Source of the DNA: LD21 sp029552825
GTDB lineage: Bacteria > Bacteroidota > Bacteroidia > Bacteroidales > VadinHA17
Reading direction: 5' to 3'
Assembly: GCA_035360515.1 (NCBI GenBank)
Contig: DAOSAY010000008.1
Coordinates: 12,569 to 76,568, forward strand
Length of the DNA: 64,000 bases
Below, one piece after another: positions 25,438-32,842 of this stretch; positions within the stretch are counted from its first letter, which is position 1; each line of letters starts with the position of its first letter. The position numbers were made by a program, and so were the translations under genes. The notes beneath the pieces were generated by a model. That model made no database searches. It was not told where the DNA came from and worked only from the letters and a program-made list of their open reading frames with translations.

Positions 25438-25730
25438 AAATTTAAATAATGGTATAATTCCACCTGTAGATTTTTCATTGTACCCGGTGATATAAATTTT
25501 TAACCACTAATGATGCATTAGAACTATCAAAGTGATACTGAATCAATAACATAGGTTGACTAAAAGCAAAGAAGGAATAGCACATTTTCTATAAAAATTT
25601 ACCATAAATTTTAAGTTGAAATATTCAATAAATTTTCTTGAAATAAAAAAGATATTTTAACCTTTTTTGAAAAATAAAAATATTGTGCTAATTTAGTCGT
25701 TAATTAGTTGGTAACTTAAACTTTTTGATC
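25438..25730. other. 293-bp intergenic region
   Basis: Strongly AT-rich. It contains the promoter at 25666-25696 for the lipoprotein gene. No terminator for the preceding run and no RNA gene was recognised. Confidence 0.5.
25666..25696 (+). promoter_or_regulatory. Promoter for the lipoprotein gene
   Basis: TTTG at 25666-25669, a 19-nt spacer, then TAATTTAG at 25689-25696, which differs from TAnnTTTG at one position. The spacing is ideal and the ATG lies 34 nt downstream. Confidence 0.6.
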
Positions 25731-26639
25731 ATGAATAAATTAATCAGAACAGGAATTATCACAGTTATAATTCTGTCATTATTTGTTCTTCCGGGGTGCA
25801 AATCGGGAGGTGAAAAGCAGAAAAAAATTGAACCTGTAACTCAGAAGGATGTCCAGAAGATTAAGGAGGATATAAGCAAGGCTGAAAAGATGTTTAATGC
25901 ACTTCCTTCGCCGCTTGAATCGGCAATGCTTATAAAAACAGCCGGTGCTTCATTTGACAGAAGGTATCTTAATCCGATTGAGAATGTAAAACTTTACACA
26001 ACAACCCGCAGCCAGGCACTAAATCTGGGGATCTATACATGCGATCTGAGTTTTGCCAGTCTGTATGACCAGACACAGCTGATTATAGATTACATGAATG
26101 CTGCCAAAAAAATGGCTGATGGACTTGGAATTCTTGACGCAATTAACCAGGAAACTATTTCAAGGCTTGAGGAAAATATCAATAACAAGGAAGTGATTAT
26201 GGAAATCATTTCCGAAACATTTATGAATTCCAATTCATACCTTGCAGATAATGACCAGGCAGCAGTAGCAGCTATTGTCCTGACGGGAGGATGGATTGAG
26301 GGTTTATATATCGCAACACAACTTGTTGATCTTAATAATTTCAATGGCAACAAATTGGTGGCAACTATTATCGATCAGAAACTTTCAATCGACATTCTCA
26401 TCAACCTGCTTGAGAGCAATAAGGGCAATCCTGCCGTGGATGAGCTTATAAGCCAGGTGAACAAGCTGAAAGCAGTTTTTGATAAGATTAATATACAGAC
26501 AACACCAATTAAAACCGAGATTGATCCTGCCACAAATGTGACAATACTGAAATCAAAAGTTACTACCGATATGTCGGTTGAGACTTTTAAGGAACTAACA
26601 GCTGTTGTTAAAGAAATAAGAGATTCATTTGTAAAATAA
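25731..26639 (+). CDS. Exported lipoprotein of unknown function
   Basis: The ATG at 25731 (a TTG two codons earlier is less likely) gives 302 residues. A lipoprotein signal peptide ends in the lipobox LPGC, with Cys23 as the acylated residue, followed by a charged KSGGEKQKK linker. The rest is mainly alpha-helical with many Asn, Lys and Glu and no domain that I recognise. A small secreted protein follows 7 nt later, so the two are likely one unit. It has its own well-spaced promoter. Confidence 0.8.
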   Translation: MNKLIRTGIITVIILSLFVLPGCKSGGEKQKKIEPVTQKDVQKIKEDISKAEKMFNALPSPLESAMLIKTAGASFDRRYLNPIENVKLYTTTRSQALNLGIYTCDLSFASLYDQTQLIIDYMNAAKKMADGLGILDAINQETISRLEENINNKEVIMEIISETFMNSNSYLADNDQAAVAAIVLTGGWIEGLYIATQLVDLNNFNGNKLVATIIDQKLSIDILINLLESNKGNPAVDELISQVNKLKAVFDKINIQTTPIKTEIDPATNVTILKSKVTTDMSVETFKELTAVVKEIRDSFVK

Positions 26640-26646
26640 CACCGCC

Positions 26647-27090
26647 ATGAAGACAGTCCGACTTTTTTCAGGTATATTGCTCTTATTAATAGCTTTAAGT
26701 ATACCTGCACATTCCCAGTGCAAGGCTTTCGCAAAAAAAGAAGTTCTTCCTGAACTTTCACCATATGTTCACGATGGCAACTATCATGCTGCCATACTTG
26801 TTGAAGGTGAAGAGGCTGAATTGTACAAAACATTTTATTCCGACATGGAATACAGGGTTGTGGTAATGGGCGAAAGCAAACTGCCGGCAGTGGAGTTTAA
26901 AGTACTGGATGAGAATAAAAACGTCCTCTATTCAAGCAAGGATAATGGTAATTCTAGTTCGTGGGATTTTAAGCTTGAATCGAGTAAGCAGCTGAAGCTT
27001 GTAATAAAGGTTTCTTCTTTTAATAAACCTGGCGATGTTCCTGCAAGTGGTTGCGTGGCAATAATGTTTGGCTTTAAAGTGAAAAAATAA
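26647..27090 (+). CDS. Small secreted protein of unknown function
   Basis: The 147-residue protein has a signal peptide (MKTVRLFSGILLLLIALSIPAHSQ). The mature part is beta-rich and probably a single sandwich-like domain: YRVVVMGESKLPAVEFKVL and WDFKLESSKQLKLVIKVSS. Two cysteines (one at the mature N-terminus, one in ASGCVAIMFG) could pair. Not recognised. It lies directly after the lipoprotein gene and ends before a strong terminator. Confidence 0.75.
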   Translation: MKTVRLFSGILLLLIALSIPAHSQCKAFAKKEVLPELSPYVHDGNYHAAILVEGEEAELYKTFYSDMEYRVVVMGESKLPAVEFKVLDENKNVLYSSKDNGNSSSWDFKLESSKQLKLVIKVSSFNKPGDVPASGCVAIMFGFKVKK

Positions 27091-27111
27091 TTAAGAATTC
27101 AATACCTGTAA

Positions 27112-27149
27112 AATAAAGAAGGGCGTTACACAAAACGCCCTTCTTTATT
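27112..27149. terminator. Bidirectional terminator between the secreted protein gene and uvrA
   Basis: A perfect 16-bp stem (AATAAAGAAGGGCGTT / AACGCCCTTCTTTATT) with a 6-nt loop, T-rich on both outer sides. It serves both convergent genes and reaches into the uvrA stop codon. Confidence 0.92.
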
Positions 27150-29940
27150 ATTTTGTTTTTGTCAATTTATTGCTGAGGAATTTTCCGGTGTACGATTTTT
27201 TACATTTTATCAAATCTTCAGGCTTGCCTTCAAATACTATATAGCCGCCTTTGTCTCCTCCTTCAGGACCCAGGTCAATTACCCAGTCGGCACATTTTAT
27301 CACCTCAGGATTATGTTCTATGAGAATTACCGAATGTCCATGTTCAACAAGGGCATTCAATGACCCAAGCAGTTTGCTGATATCATGAAAATGAAGTCCG
27401 GTAGTTGGTTCATCAAAAATGAAAAGTATATGTCCGCCAGCTTTTTCCTGACTGAGAAAATATGCTAATTTCACCCGCTGGCTTTCCCCTCCGGAAAGTG
27501 TACTCGACGACTGCCCGAGCTTGACATAACCAAGTCCGACATCAACCAGAGGTTTCAGTTTCTCTACAATCTTACGTTCAGTTTTTCCATTATAACTGCT
27601 GAAAAAACTTATGGCTTCATCTATAGTCATTTCAAGAATATCGTAGATATTCTTTCCGTGGTATTTTATTTCGAGGATTTCCTTCTTGAATCTCATTCCT
27701 TTACATGTTTCACAAACAAGCTCCACATCGGCCATGAATTGCATTTCAACTTTTATTATTCCTTCTCCCAAACAATCCTCGCACCTTCCACCATCAATAT
27801 TGAAAGAAAAATGTGACGCTTTGAAATTATTCTGTATTGAAGCCTGCTGTTCGGCAAAGAGTTTCCTTATTTCATCATAAGCTTTGAGATAGGTGACCGG
27901 GTTTGATCTGCTCGATTTTCCTATAGGGTTCTGGTCAACCATTTCAACACCTGTCAGGCTGTTGATATCTCCCGATATTTCCCTGTAATTACCAGGCCGT
28001 ATACCTGATCCTTCAATTCTCTCAGCTAGAGCTCTGTAGAGTACATCGTGAACAAGGCTCGATTTACCACTGCCGCTTACTCCGGTTACAACAGTAATTG
28101 TGTGCAGGGGAAATTTTACATCAATCGATTTGAGATTGTTTTGCCTTGCTCCTTTAACTTCAATATAACTGTTCCAGGGCCTTCTTACCGGCGGGACAGG
28201 TATCTCGAGCTCTCCTTCAAGATATTTGACAGTTAATGAGTTATTACTTTGGGTTGAGTCAATTTTCCCCTGAAATATCACCTCACCTCCAAAGAGTCCT
28301 GCACCTGGTCCCATGTCTATTATTTCATCAGCAGCCCTTATTATTTCTTCCTCGTGTTCAACCACAAGCACGCTGTTACCCATATCACGAAGTTCTTTGA
28401 GCACACTGGTAAGCAGGTTAATATCGCGGGGATGAAGGCCAATACTTGGTTCATCTAAGATGTACAACGAGCCTGTAAGATTACTTCCCAGGGAAGTGGC
28501 AAGATTAATCCTCTGTGATTCACCACCTGAAAGTGTCGAGGAGAGTCTGTCGAGGGTGAGATAGGGGAGCCCGACATTCAGCAGGAACTTTAATCTTGAA
28601 GTAATTTCATGAAGAAGACGTTCTGCTATTTTTTGTTCCTGCTGTGTTAGTTTGAGTGTATTAAAAAAATTCAGCAATTCATCCACAGGCATAGAAACAA
28701 GTTCCTGAATGGATTTTCCTCCAATTTTCACATATGAGGCTTCCTTTCTGAGGCGTGTCCCTTTGCAGGCAGGGCAGGTTGTCTTACCCCTGTAGCGGCT
28801 CAGTAATACCCTGTATTGAATTTTATATTTCTTTTCTTCAAGGTATTCAAAGAACTGGTTGATGCCCCAAAAATAGCGATTACCTTTCCAGAGCACCTCC
28901 TTCTGTTCAGGTGTAAGCTGGTAATATGGTTTGTGTAATGGAAATCCGAAGAGATGCGCTGTGGAGATGAGACGCTCTTTCCATTTTTTCATTGACTCGC
29001 CTTTCCAGCATACTATAGCGTCATCATAAACCGACAGATTCTGATCGGGGATAACAAGGTTCTCGTCAATACCTATTATTTTCCCGTATCCTTCGCACAC
29101 CGGGCAGGCTCCAATCGGGTTGTTAAAACTGAATAAATGCTCCGAAGGTTCAATAAACTGTATCCCGTTCTCTTCGAATTTGTCAGAAAAATTTTCCCTC
29201 GTTATTCTGCCACCTTCATATATTACAAGCTGGCAAAAACCTTTTCCGGTACTGAGTGCAGTCTGGATAGAATCTGCTGCCCTGCTTATTCCCTCTGAGG
29301 AATGGGAAACCAGTAACCTGTCTATTACAATATTGATTTTTTCCCCGGGGTTGCAGCAAAGTGGTGAATCCGGATCATCAATCCTGATTAGATCCCCGTC
29401 TTTCTCAATTCTGTTATAACCCTGTTTTACAAGAAATAAGAAGAACTCTTTTGTAGTTATTTTTGAAGGAATTTCTGCGGGAGAAGTGATTATTACAGTT
29501 GTATTCTCAGGCAGTGTTTTCAGAAAATCCACGATATCGTCAACGCTGTGCTTCCTGACTTCTCTGCCCGTAACAGGTGAATAGGTTCTTCCTATTCTTG
29601 CATACAATAACCTCAGGTAATCATATATTTCGGTTGATGTGCCGACTGTAGAGCGGGGATTCCTTGTGTTTACTTTCTGTTCGATGGCGATAGCAGGGGG
29701 TATGCCATCTATGAAATCAACTTCGGGTTTTTGCATCCTTCCGAGAAACTGCCTGGCATATGCAGAAAGGCTTTCAACATACCGCCTTTGACCTTCTGCG
29801 TAAATAGTATCAAATGCTAGTGAGGATTTTCCTGAGCCCGAGACGCCCGTTATCACTACCAGTTTATTTCTCGGAATACTTAGACTTATATTTTTAAGGT
29901 TATGTACCCTTGCCCCTCTGATTTCAATGTTCCCCTCCAT
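27148..29940 (-). CDS. uvrA: Excinuclease ABC subunit A
   Basis: UvrA is the damage-recognition ATPase of nucleotide excision repair. The ATG at 29940 gives 930 residues starting with the family N-terminus EGNIEIRGARVHNLKN. A TTG at 29979 would add 13 residues that do not look conserved. Both ABC modules are visible: Walker A GVSGSGKSS twice and signatures LSGGESQRINLA and LSGGESQRVKLA. The zinc modules CPVC/CPAC and CEDC...CETC are intact. A -7 element lies at 29997-30004, giving a leader of about 50 nt. Confidence 0.96.
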   Translation of the reverse strand: MEGNIEIRGARVHNLKNISLSIPRNKLVVITGVSGSGKSSLAFDTIYAEGQRRYVESLSAYARQFLGRMQKPEVDFIDGIPPAIAIEQKVNTRNPRSTVGTSTEIYDYLRLLYARIGRTYSPVTGREVRKHSVDDIVDFLKTLPENTTVIITSPAEIPSKITTKEFFLFLVKQGYNRIEKDGDLIRIDDPDSPLCCNPGEKINIVIDRLLVSHSSEGISRAADSIQTALSTGKGFCQLVIYEGGRITRENFSDKFEENGIQFIEPSEHLFSFNNPIGACPVCEGYGKIIGIDENLVIPDQNLSVYDDAIVCWKGESMKKWKERLISTAHLFGFPLHKPYYQLTPEQKEVLWKGNRYFWGINQFFEYLEEKKYKIQYRVLLSRYRGKTTCPACKGTRLRKEASYVKIGGKSIQELVSMPVDELLNFFNTLKLTQQEQKIAERLLHEITSRLKFLLNVGLPYLTLDRLSSTLSGGESQRINLATSLGSNLTGSLYILDEPSIGLHPRDINLLTSVLKELRDMGNSVLVVEHEEEIIRAADEIIDMGPGAGLFGGEVIFQGKIDSTQSNNSLTVKYLEGELEIPVPPVRRPWNSYIEVKGARQNNLKSIDVKFPLHTITVVTGVSGSGKSSLVHDVLYRALAERIEGSGIRPGNYREISGDINSLTGVEMVDQNPIGKSSRSNPVTYLKAYDEIRKLFAEQQASIQNNFKASHFSFNIDGGRCEDCLGEGIIKVEMQFMADVELVCETCKGMRFKKEILEIKYHGKNIYDILEMTIDEAISFFSSYNGKTERKIVEKLKPLVDVGLGYVKLGQSSSTLSGGESQRVKLAYFLSQEKAGGHILFIFDEPTTGLHFHDISKLLGSLNALVEHGHSVILIEHNPEVIKCADWVIDLGPEGGDKGGYIVFEGKPEDLIKCKKSYTGKFLSNKLTKTK

Positions 29941-29996
29941 AACAGGTCTGCTTGTCAACACTTTCAGTACGTTCGTCAAAAAAATTTGTTAAAATC

Positions 29997-30004
29997 CAAA
30001 AGTA
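29997..30004 (-). promoter_or_regulatory. -7 promoter element for uvrA
   Basis: On the reverse strand the bases read TACTTTTG, an exact TAnnTTTG match, 57 nt before the chosen ATG. The -33 position is weak. Confidence 0.5.
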
Positions 30005-30054
30005 ATACTTTTACTTTTAATATTTTTTATTTTATTTGTATTTAGAACTATCAT

Positions 30055-30063
30055 AAAAGGAGG
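30055..30063 (+). promoter_or_regulatory. Unusually strong Shine-Dalgarno-like site in the sigma factor leader
   Basis: AAAAGGAGG ends 46 nt before the sigma factor ATG, so it is too far away to serve that start. An ATT codon at 30071 lies at ideal distance and opens an 11-codon frame that stops with TGA at 30104-30106, one codon before the ATG. It may drive a leader peptide or be chance. Confidence 0.3.
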
Positions 30064-30109
30064 ACTGCCTATTGAAAATCTCTACTCTTTGAAGTCAAAA
30101 GAGTGAGCT

Positions 30110-30697
30110 ATGAAAAAAGAAACATCTGACTATGAACTGTTACAGAGGTTCATAGATGGTGAGCAGTCCTGTTTCGAGGAATTAATTCACCGCCATAAAA
30201 ACAAGGTATATGCGTATATAAGTCTTTATATACGTGATCAGGCACTTGCTGAAGACATATTTCAGGATACATTTCTGAAAGTAATTCAGTCGGTTAAAGC
30301 AGGAAAATATTATGAAGACGGAAAATTCCTGTCGTGGGTGATGAGAATAGCCCATAATCTTATTATTGACCATTTCCGCCGCATAAGGCAGATGAATACA
30401 ATGTCGAACGACGATTATGAATCGGACCTTTTCAATTCAAAATCGCTGGCCGAAAAGAACGTTGAAGAAGATATTGTCAGAATTCAGGTAAGGAAAGACG
30501 TCAGGAAACTTATAAGCATGTTACCCTATGATCAGAGGGAGGTTGTTATACTTCGTCATTATACAGGTTTGAGTTTTAAAGAGATAGCTGAAATTACAGG
30601 CGTGAGTATTAATACTGCACTCGGGCGGATGAGGTATGCGCTTATCAATATGAGAAAAATGATAAATGAGAAAAAAATAAGCCTGACTGTAAAATAA
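30110..30697 (+). CDS. ECF-type RNA polymerase sigma factor
   Basis: The 195-residue protein has sigma region 2 (DQALAEDIFQDTFLKVI, FLSWVMRIAHNLIIDHFRR) and region 4 (LPYDQREVVILRHYTGLSFKEIAEITGVS). It ends in a basic tail. Region 3 is absent, so it is of the extracytoplasmic-function group. No FecR-like or other membrane anti-sigma factor is nearby. Instead a 68-residue acidic protein follows 33 nt later. An in-frame TGA two codons upstream fixes the ATG as start. Confidence 0.93.
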   Translation: MKKETSDYELLQRFIDGEQSCFEELIHRHKNKVYAYISLYIRDQALAEDIFQDTFLKVIQSVKAGKYYEDGKFLSWVMRIAHNLIIDHFRRIRQMNTMSNDDYESDLFNSKSLAEKNVEEDIVRIQVRKDVRKLISMLPYDQREVVILRHYTGLSFKEIAEITGVSINTALGRMRYALINMRKMINEKKISLTVK

Positions 30698-30730
30698 TAT
30701 TCATTACGGCAAATCGTTTTTTATATAAAA

Positions 30731-30937
30731 ATGAAAACGTGTTTGCCTATGAATTTAAACTCTACTCCTTTTGTAAAGTATGATGAAATTGATGTTGAGG
30801 ATGCTGATCTGATTGATGAGGCATGGGATTTCCGGGCCGAATTTCATGATGTGTTCGAATTGCTTGATACTCTGAAAGCAGAACCTGACAGGCAGGTTAC
30901 TGAAAGGCTCATGGAAATTATTGAAGGTCAGATGTGA
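30731..30937 (+). CDS. Small acidic protein after the sigma factor
   Basis: The 68-residue protein is acidic (EIDVEDADLIDEAWDF) and ends in a helical segment (DRQVTERLMEIIEG). An alternative ATG at 30749 would drop six residues. Not recognised. The position straight after a sigma factor gene, with a terminator following both, suggests one transcript and possibly a role in controlling that sigma factor, but no anti-sigma fold can be seen. Confidence 0.65.
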   Translation: MKTCLPMNLNSTPFVKYDEIDVEDADLIDEAWDFRAEFHDVFELLDTLKAEPDRQVTERLMEIIEGQM

Positions 30938-30944
30938 CTTTATA

Positions 30945-30996
30945 CCTCCACTGGAGGGATTTTTAAAAAACACAGGAAAATTTTCCTGTGTTTTTT
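30945..30996 (+). terminator. Tandem terminator hairpins after the sigma factor operon
   Basis: A small stem CCTCC-ACT-GGAGG (30945-30957) runs into TTTT. It is followed at once by a perfect 32-bp palindrome (30965-30996) with core CACAGGAAAATTTTCCTGTG and six T at its end. The second hairpin also contributes the TTTG of the next promoter. Confidence 0.85.
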
Positions 30997-31024
30997 GTTT
31001 TATTAAAAATATATGATATATTTG
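30994..31024 (+). promoter_or_regulatory. Consensus Bacteroidota promoter for the SPFH-RHH operon
   Basis: TTTG at 30994-30997, a spacer of exactly 19 nt, then TATATTTG at 31017-31024, a full match to both elements. Transcription would begin near 31030, only about 15 nt before the ATG at 31046. Confidence 0.85.
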
Positions 31025-31043
31025 TGATATCAAAATGATATCA
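31014..31043. promoter_or_regulatory. Three phased TGATAT repeats over the promoter
   Basis: TGATATA at 31014, TGATATC at 31025 and TGATATC at 31036 are spaced exactly 11 bp. The last two extend to the 8-bp palindrome TGATATCA. They span the -7 element, the expected start site and the leader. One face of the helix would carry all three, as expected for cooperative binding of a ribbon-helix-helix repressor, such as the one encoded as the second gene of this operon (inference). Confidence 0.6.
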
Positions 31044-31045
31044 TC

Positions 31046-31900
31046 ATGAAAAAAGAGTTTGTCATTAAACCCATGTCGGGTTACATCGCTCTGCTGGCAG
31101 CATTATTGTTTCTGGGCGGGGCAATTGCCGGATTTATTTATGAATTAATCTGGCCTGGAATTGTTCTTACGGTACTTTTTATTTTTACCGTGATTGGGTT
31201 AACAATAGTTTACCCGAATGAATCATGTGTTACAGTTCTGTTTGGGGCATATCGGGGCACTATAAAGGAGAATGGATTTTTCTGGGTTAATCCTTTTTAT
31301 CTCAGGCGCAAGATTTCATTGCGTGCAAGGAATTTTGACAGTGAGCCCATCAAGGTAAACGATAAAATCGGAAATCCCATTAAAATAGGGCTGGTTCTGG
31401 TATGGAAAGTGGAGGATACCTATAAGGCGGCATTTGAAGTTGATGATTATCAGCATTTTGTGCTGGTACAAAGTGATGCTGCACTTCGTAAACTTGCGGG
31501 ATTGTATCCTTATGATAATTTTGAAGATCATGAAGCTACCCTTGCACTTCGTAGCGGAGGCGAAGAGATTAACAACGAGCTTGAGCGGGAAATTAGCGAA
31601 AGGCTTGCGATAGCAGGAATAAATGTGATTGAAGCAAGAATCAATTACATTGCCTATGCAGAGGAAATTGCCAATGCAATGCTCCGGAGGCAACAGGCAA
31701 CTGCTGTTGTTTCAGCAAGGTACAAAATTGTTGAAGGAGCTGTATCGATGGTTCAGATGGCTCTCGAACAACTGTCCGACAAAAAAATTGTTGAGCTCGA
31801 TGAAGAGAAAAAAGCTGCGATGGTCAGTAATCTGATGGTGGTACTTTGTGCCGACAGGGATGCCACCCCTGTAGTCAATACAGGAACATTGTATACCTGA
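31046..31900 (+). CDS. SPFH/band 7 domain membrane protein
   Basis: The 284-residue protein has two N-terminal membrane segments (about 12-33 and 35-54). A band 7 domain follows (IVYPNESCVTVLFGAYRGTIKENGFFWVNPF, AELARs-like LRARNFDSEPIKVND, VVWKVEDTYKAAFEVDD in altered form) from about 55 to 230, then a helical tail. SPFH proteins form membrane-bound oligomeric cages that often organise proteases or membrane microdomains. Unlike slipins it has no NfeD partner. The next gene, 3 nt after its stop, encodes an Arc-type DNA-binding protein. Confidence 0.9.
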   Translation: MKKEFVIKPMSGYIALLAALLFLGGAIAGFIYELIWPGIVLTVLFIFTVIGLTIVYPNESCVTVLFGAYRGTIKENGFFWVNPFYLRRKISLRARNFDSEPIKVNDKIGNPIKIGLVLVWKVEDTYKAAFEVDDYQHFVLVQSDAALRKLAGLYPYDNFEDHEATLALRSGGEEINNELEREISERLAIAGINVIEARINYIAYAEEIANAMLRRQQATAVVSARYKIVEGAVSMVQMALEQLSDKKIVELDEEKKAAMVSNLMVVLCADRDATPVVNTGTLYT

Positions 31901-31903
31901 TTT

Positions 31904-32098
31904 ATGGTGAAAAAGAAGGCATTTATACTCAGGATTGATCCTGAAAAACTGGAAGCGCTCGAAAAATGGGCTGCTGATGAATTCCGTAGTACAAACGGAC
32001 AGATAGAATATATTATCGACCAGGCACTTCGTAAAGCTGGACGATTGAAATCGAAACCAGTTAGTGAAACAGAAAAAGATAACAAAGCAAGCAGTTAA
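31904..32098 (+). CDS. Arc-type ribbon-helix-helix DNA-binding protein
   Basis: The 64-residue protein begins KKKAFILRIDPEKLEALEKWA and continues with NGQIEYIIDQALRKAGR. This is the short strand plus two helices of Arc/MetJ ribbon-helix-helix proteins, where residues of the FILRID strand contact DNA. A polar tail follows. It is translationally coupled to the SPFH gene (3-nt gap). The phased TGATAT repeats over the operon promoter are the natural candidate for its operator, making autoregulation likely but unproven. Confidence 0.85.
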   Translation: MVKKKAFILRIDPEKLEALEKWAADEFRSTNGQIEYIIDQALRKAGRLKSKPVSETEKDNKASS

Positions 32099-32117
32099 TT
32101 TCTTTAAAGCTTTCCTG

Positions 32118-32822
32118 TTACTGGTTCAGGAAATAAATGGAATGGCAGGCAGCAATGCCTGCCGTTTCAGTTCTTAATCGACTTGGGCCAAGATGGACAG
32201 ATCTGAATCCCATCTTCTCTGCAGCCCTTATTTCATCATCAGTAAAATCTCCTTCAGGACCAATAAGAAAAAGTACGTCTTCTCCTTTCTTATATATTCC
32301 GGATACATGCTCTCTTGTGAAATTGGCCGAACAATGTGCTATAAGCTTTATACCATTAAAATCAGCAGAAATAAAACTGTTAAAATCAATCGACTCATTC
32401 AGGTTCGTCAGATATGTTTTCAGCGATTGCTTCATCGCCGAAATTATTATTTTCTTTATTCTTTCTGGTTTTATGTTCTTCTTTTCGGTGTTTTTGCATA
32501 TAACAGGTGTGATTTCATCCACACCAATCTCAACGCATTTTTCAACCAGCCAGTCAAACCTTTCAGGATTTTTCAGTGGAGATACAGCCAGATGCAGTCT
32601 GTAAGGTCTTGGCTGAAAATCTTTTATGACTTTTGTTATTCTGACAGTACACGCCTCAGGGTCTGGCTCTGAAATAACTCCCTGATAAAGGTTTCCTGTA
32701 CCGTCAATGAGTTTTACAGGATCGTTTTTTTTCAGACGCAGAACTTTCACACAATGCCTGGATTCTGTAACGTCGAGAATACACTTTTCGCCTTTGATGC
32801 CTGAAGCGTAAAAAATATGCAT
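32118..32822 (-). CDS. rsmE: 16S rRNA (uracil-1498-N3)-methyltransferase
   Basis: RsmE methylates U1498 of 16S rRNA with S-adenosylmethionine. The ATG at 32822 gives 234 residues starting MHIFYASG, the family N-terminus. A GTG at 32846 would overlap the preceding stop but adds residues outside the family. The PUA-like N-domain (SRHCVKVLRL) and the SPOUT knot (FLIGPEGDFTDDEI, LGPSRLRTETAGIAA) are both clear. It lies 20 nt after the 1494-residue protein gene on the same strand. Confidence 0.96.
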   Translation of the reverse strand: MHIFYASGIKGEKCILDVTESRHCVKVLRLKKNDPVKLIDGTGNLYQGVISEPDPEACTVRITKVIKDFQPRPYRLHLAVSPLKNPERFDWLVEKCVEIGVDEITPVICKNTEKKNIKPERIKKIIISAMKQSLKTYLTNLNESIDFNSFISADFNGIKLIAHCSANFTREHVSGIYKKGEDVLFLIGPEGDFTDDEIRAAEKMGFRSVHLGPSRLRTETAGIAACHSIYFLNQ

Positions 32823-32842
32823 TCCTGAAAGAATTATTATGT

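Noticed and set aside
32137..32604. 155-codon forward frame opposite rsmE
   Set aside because: The reverse-strand rsmE has all family motifs. The forward frame has no domain and is a shadow.
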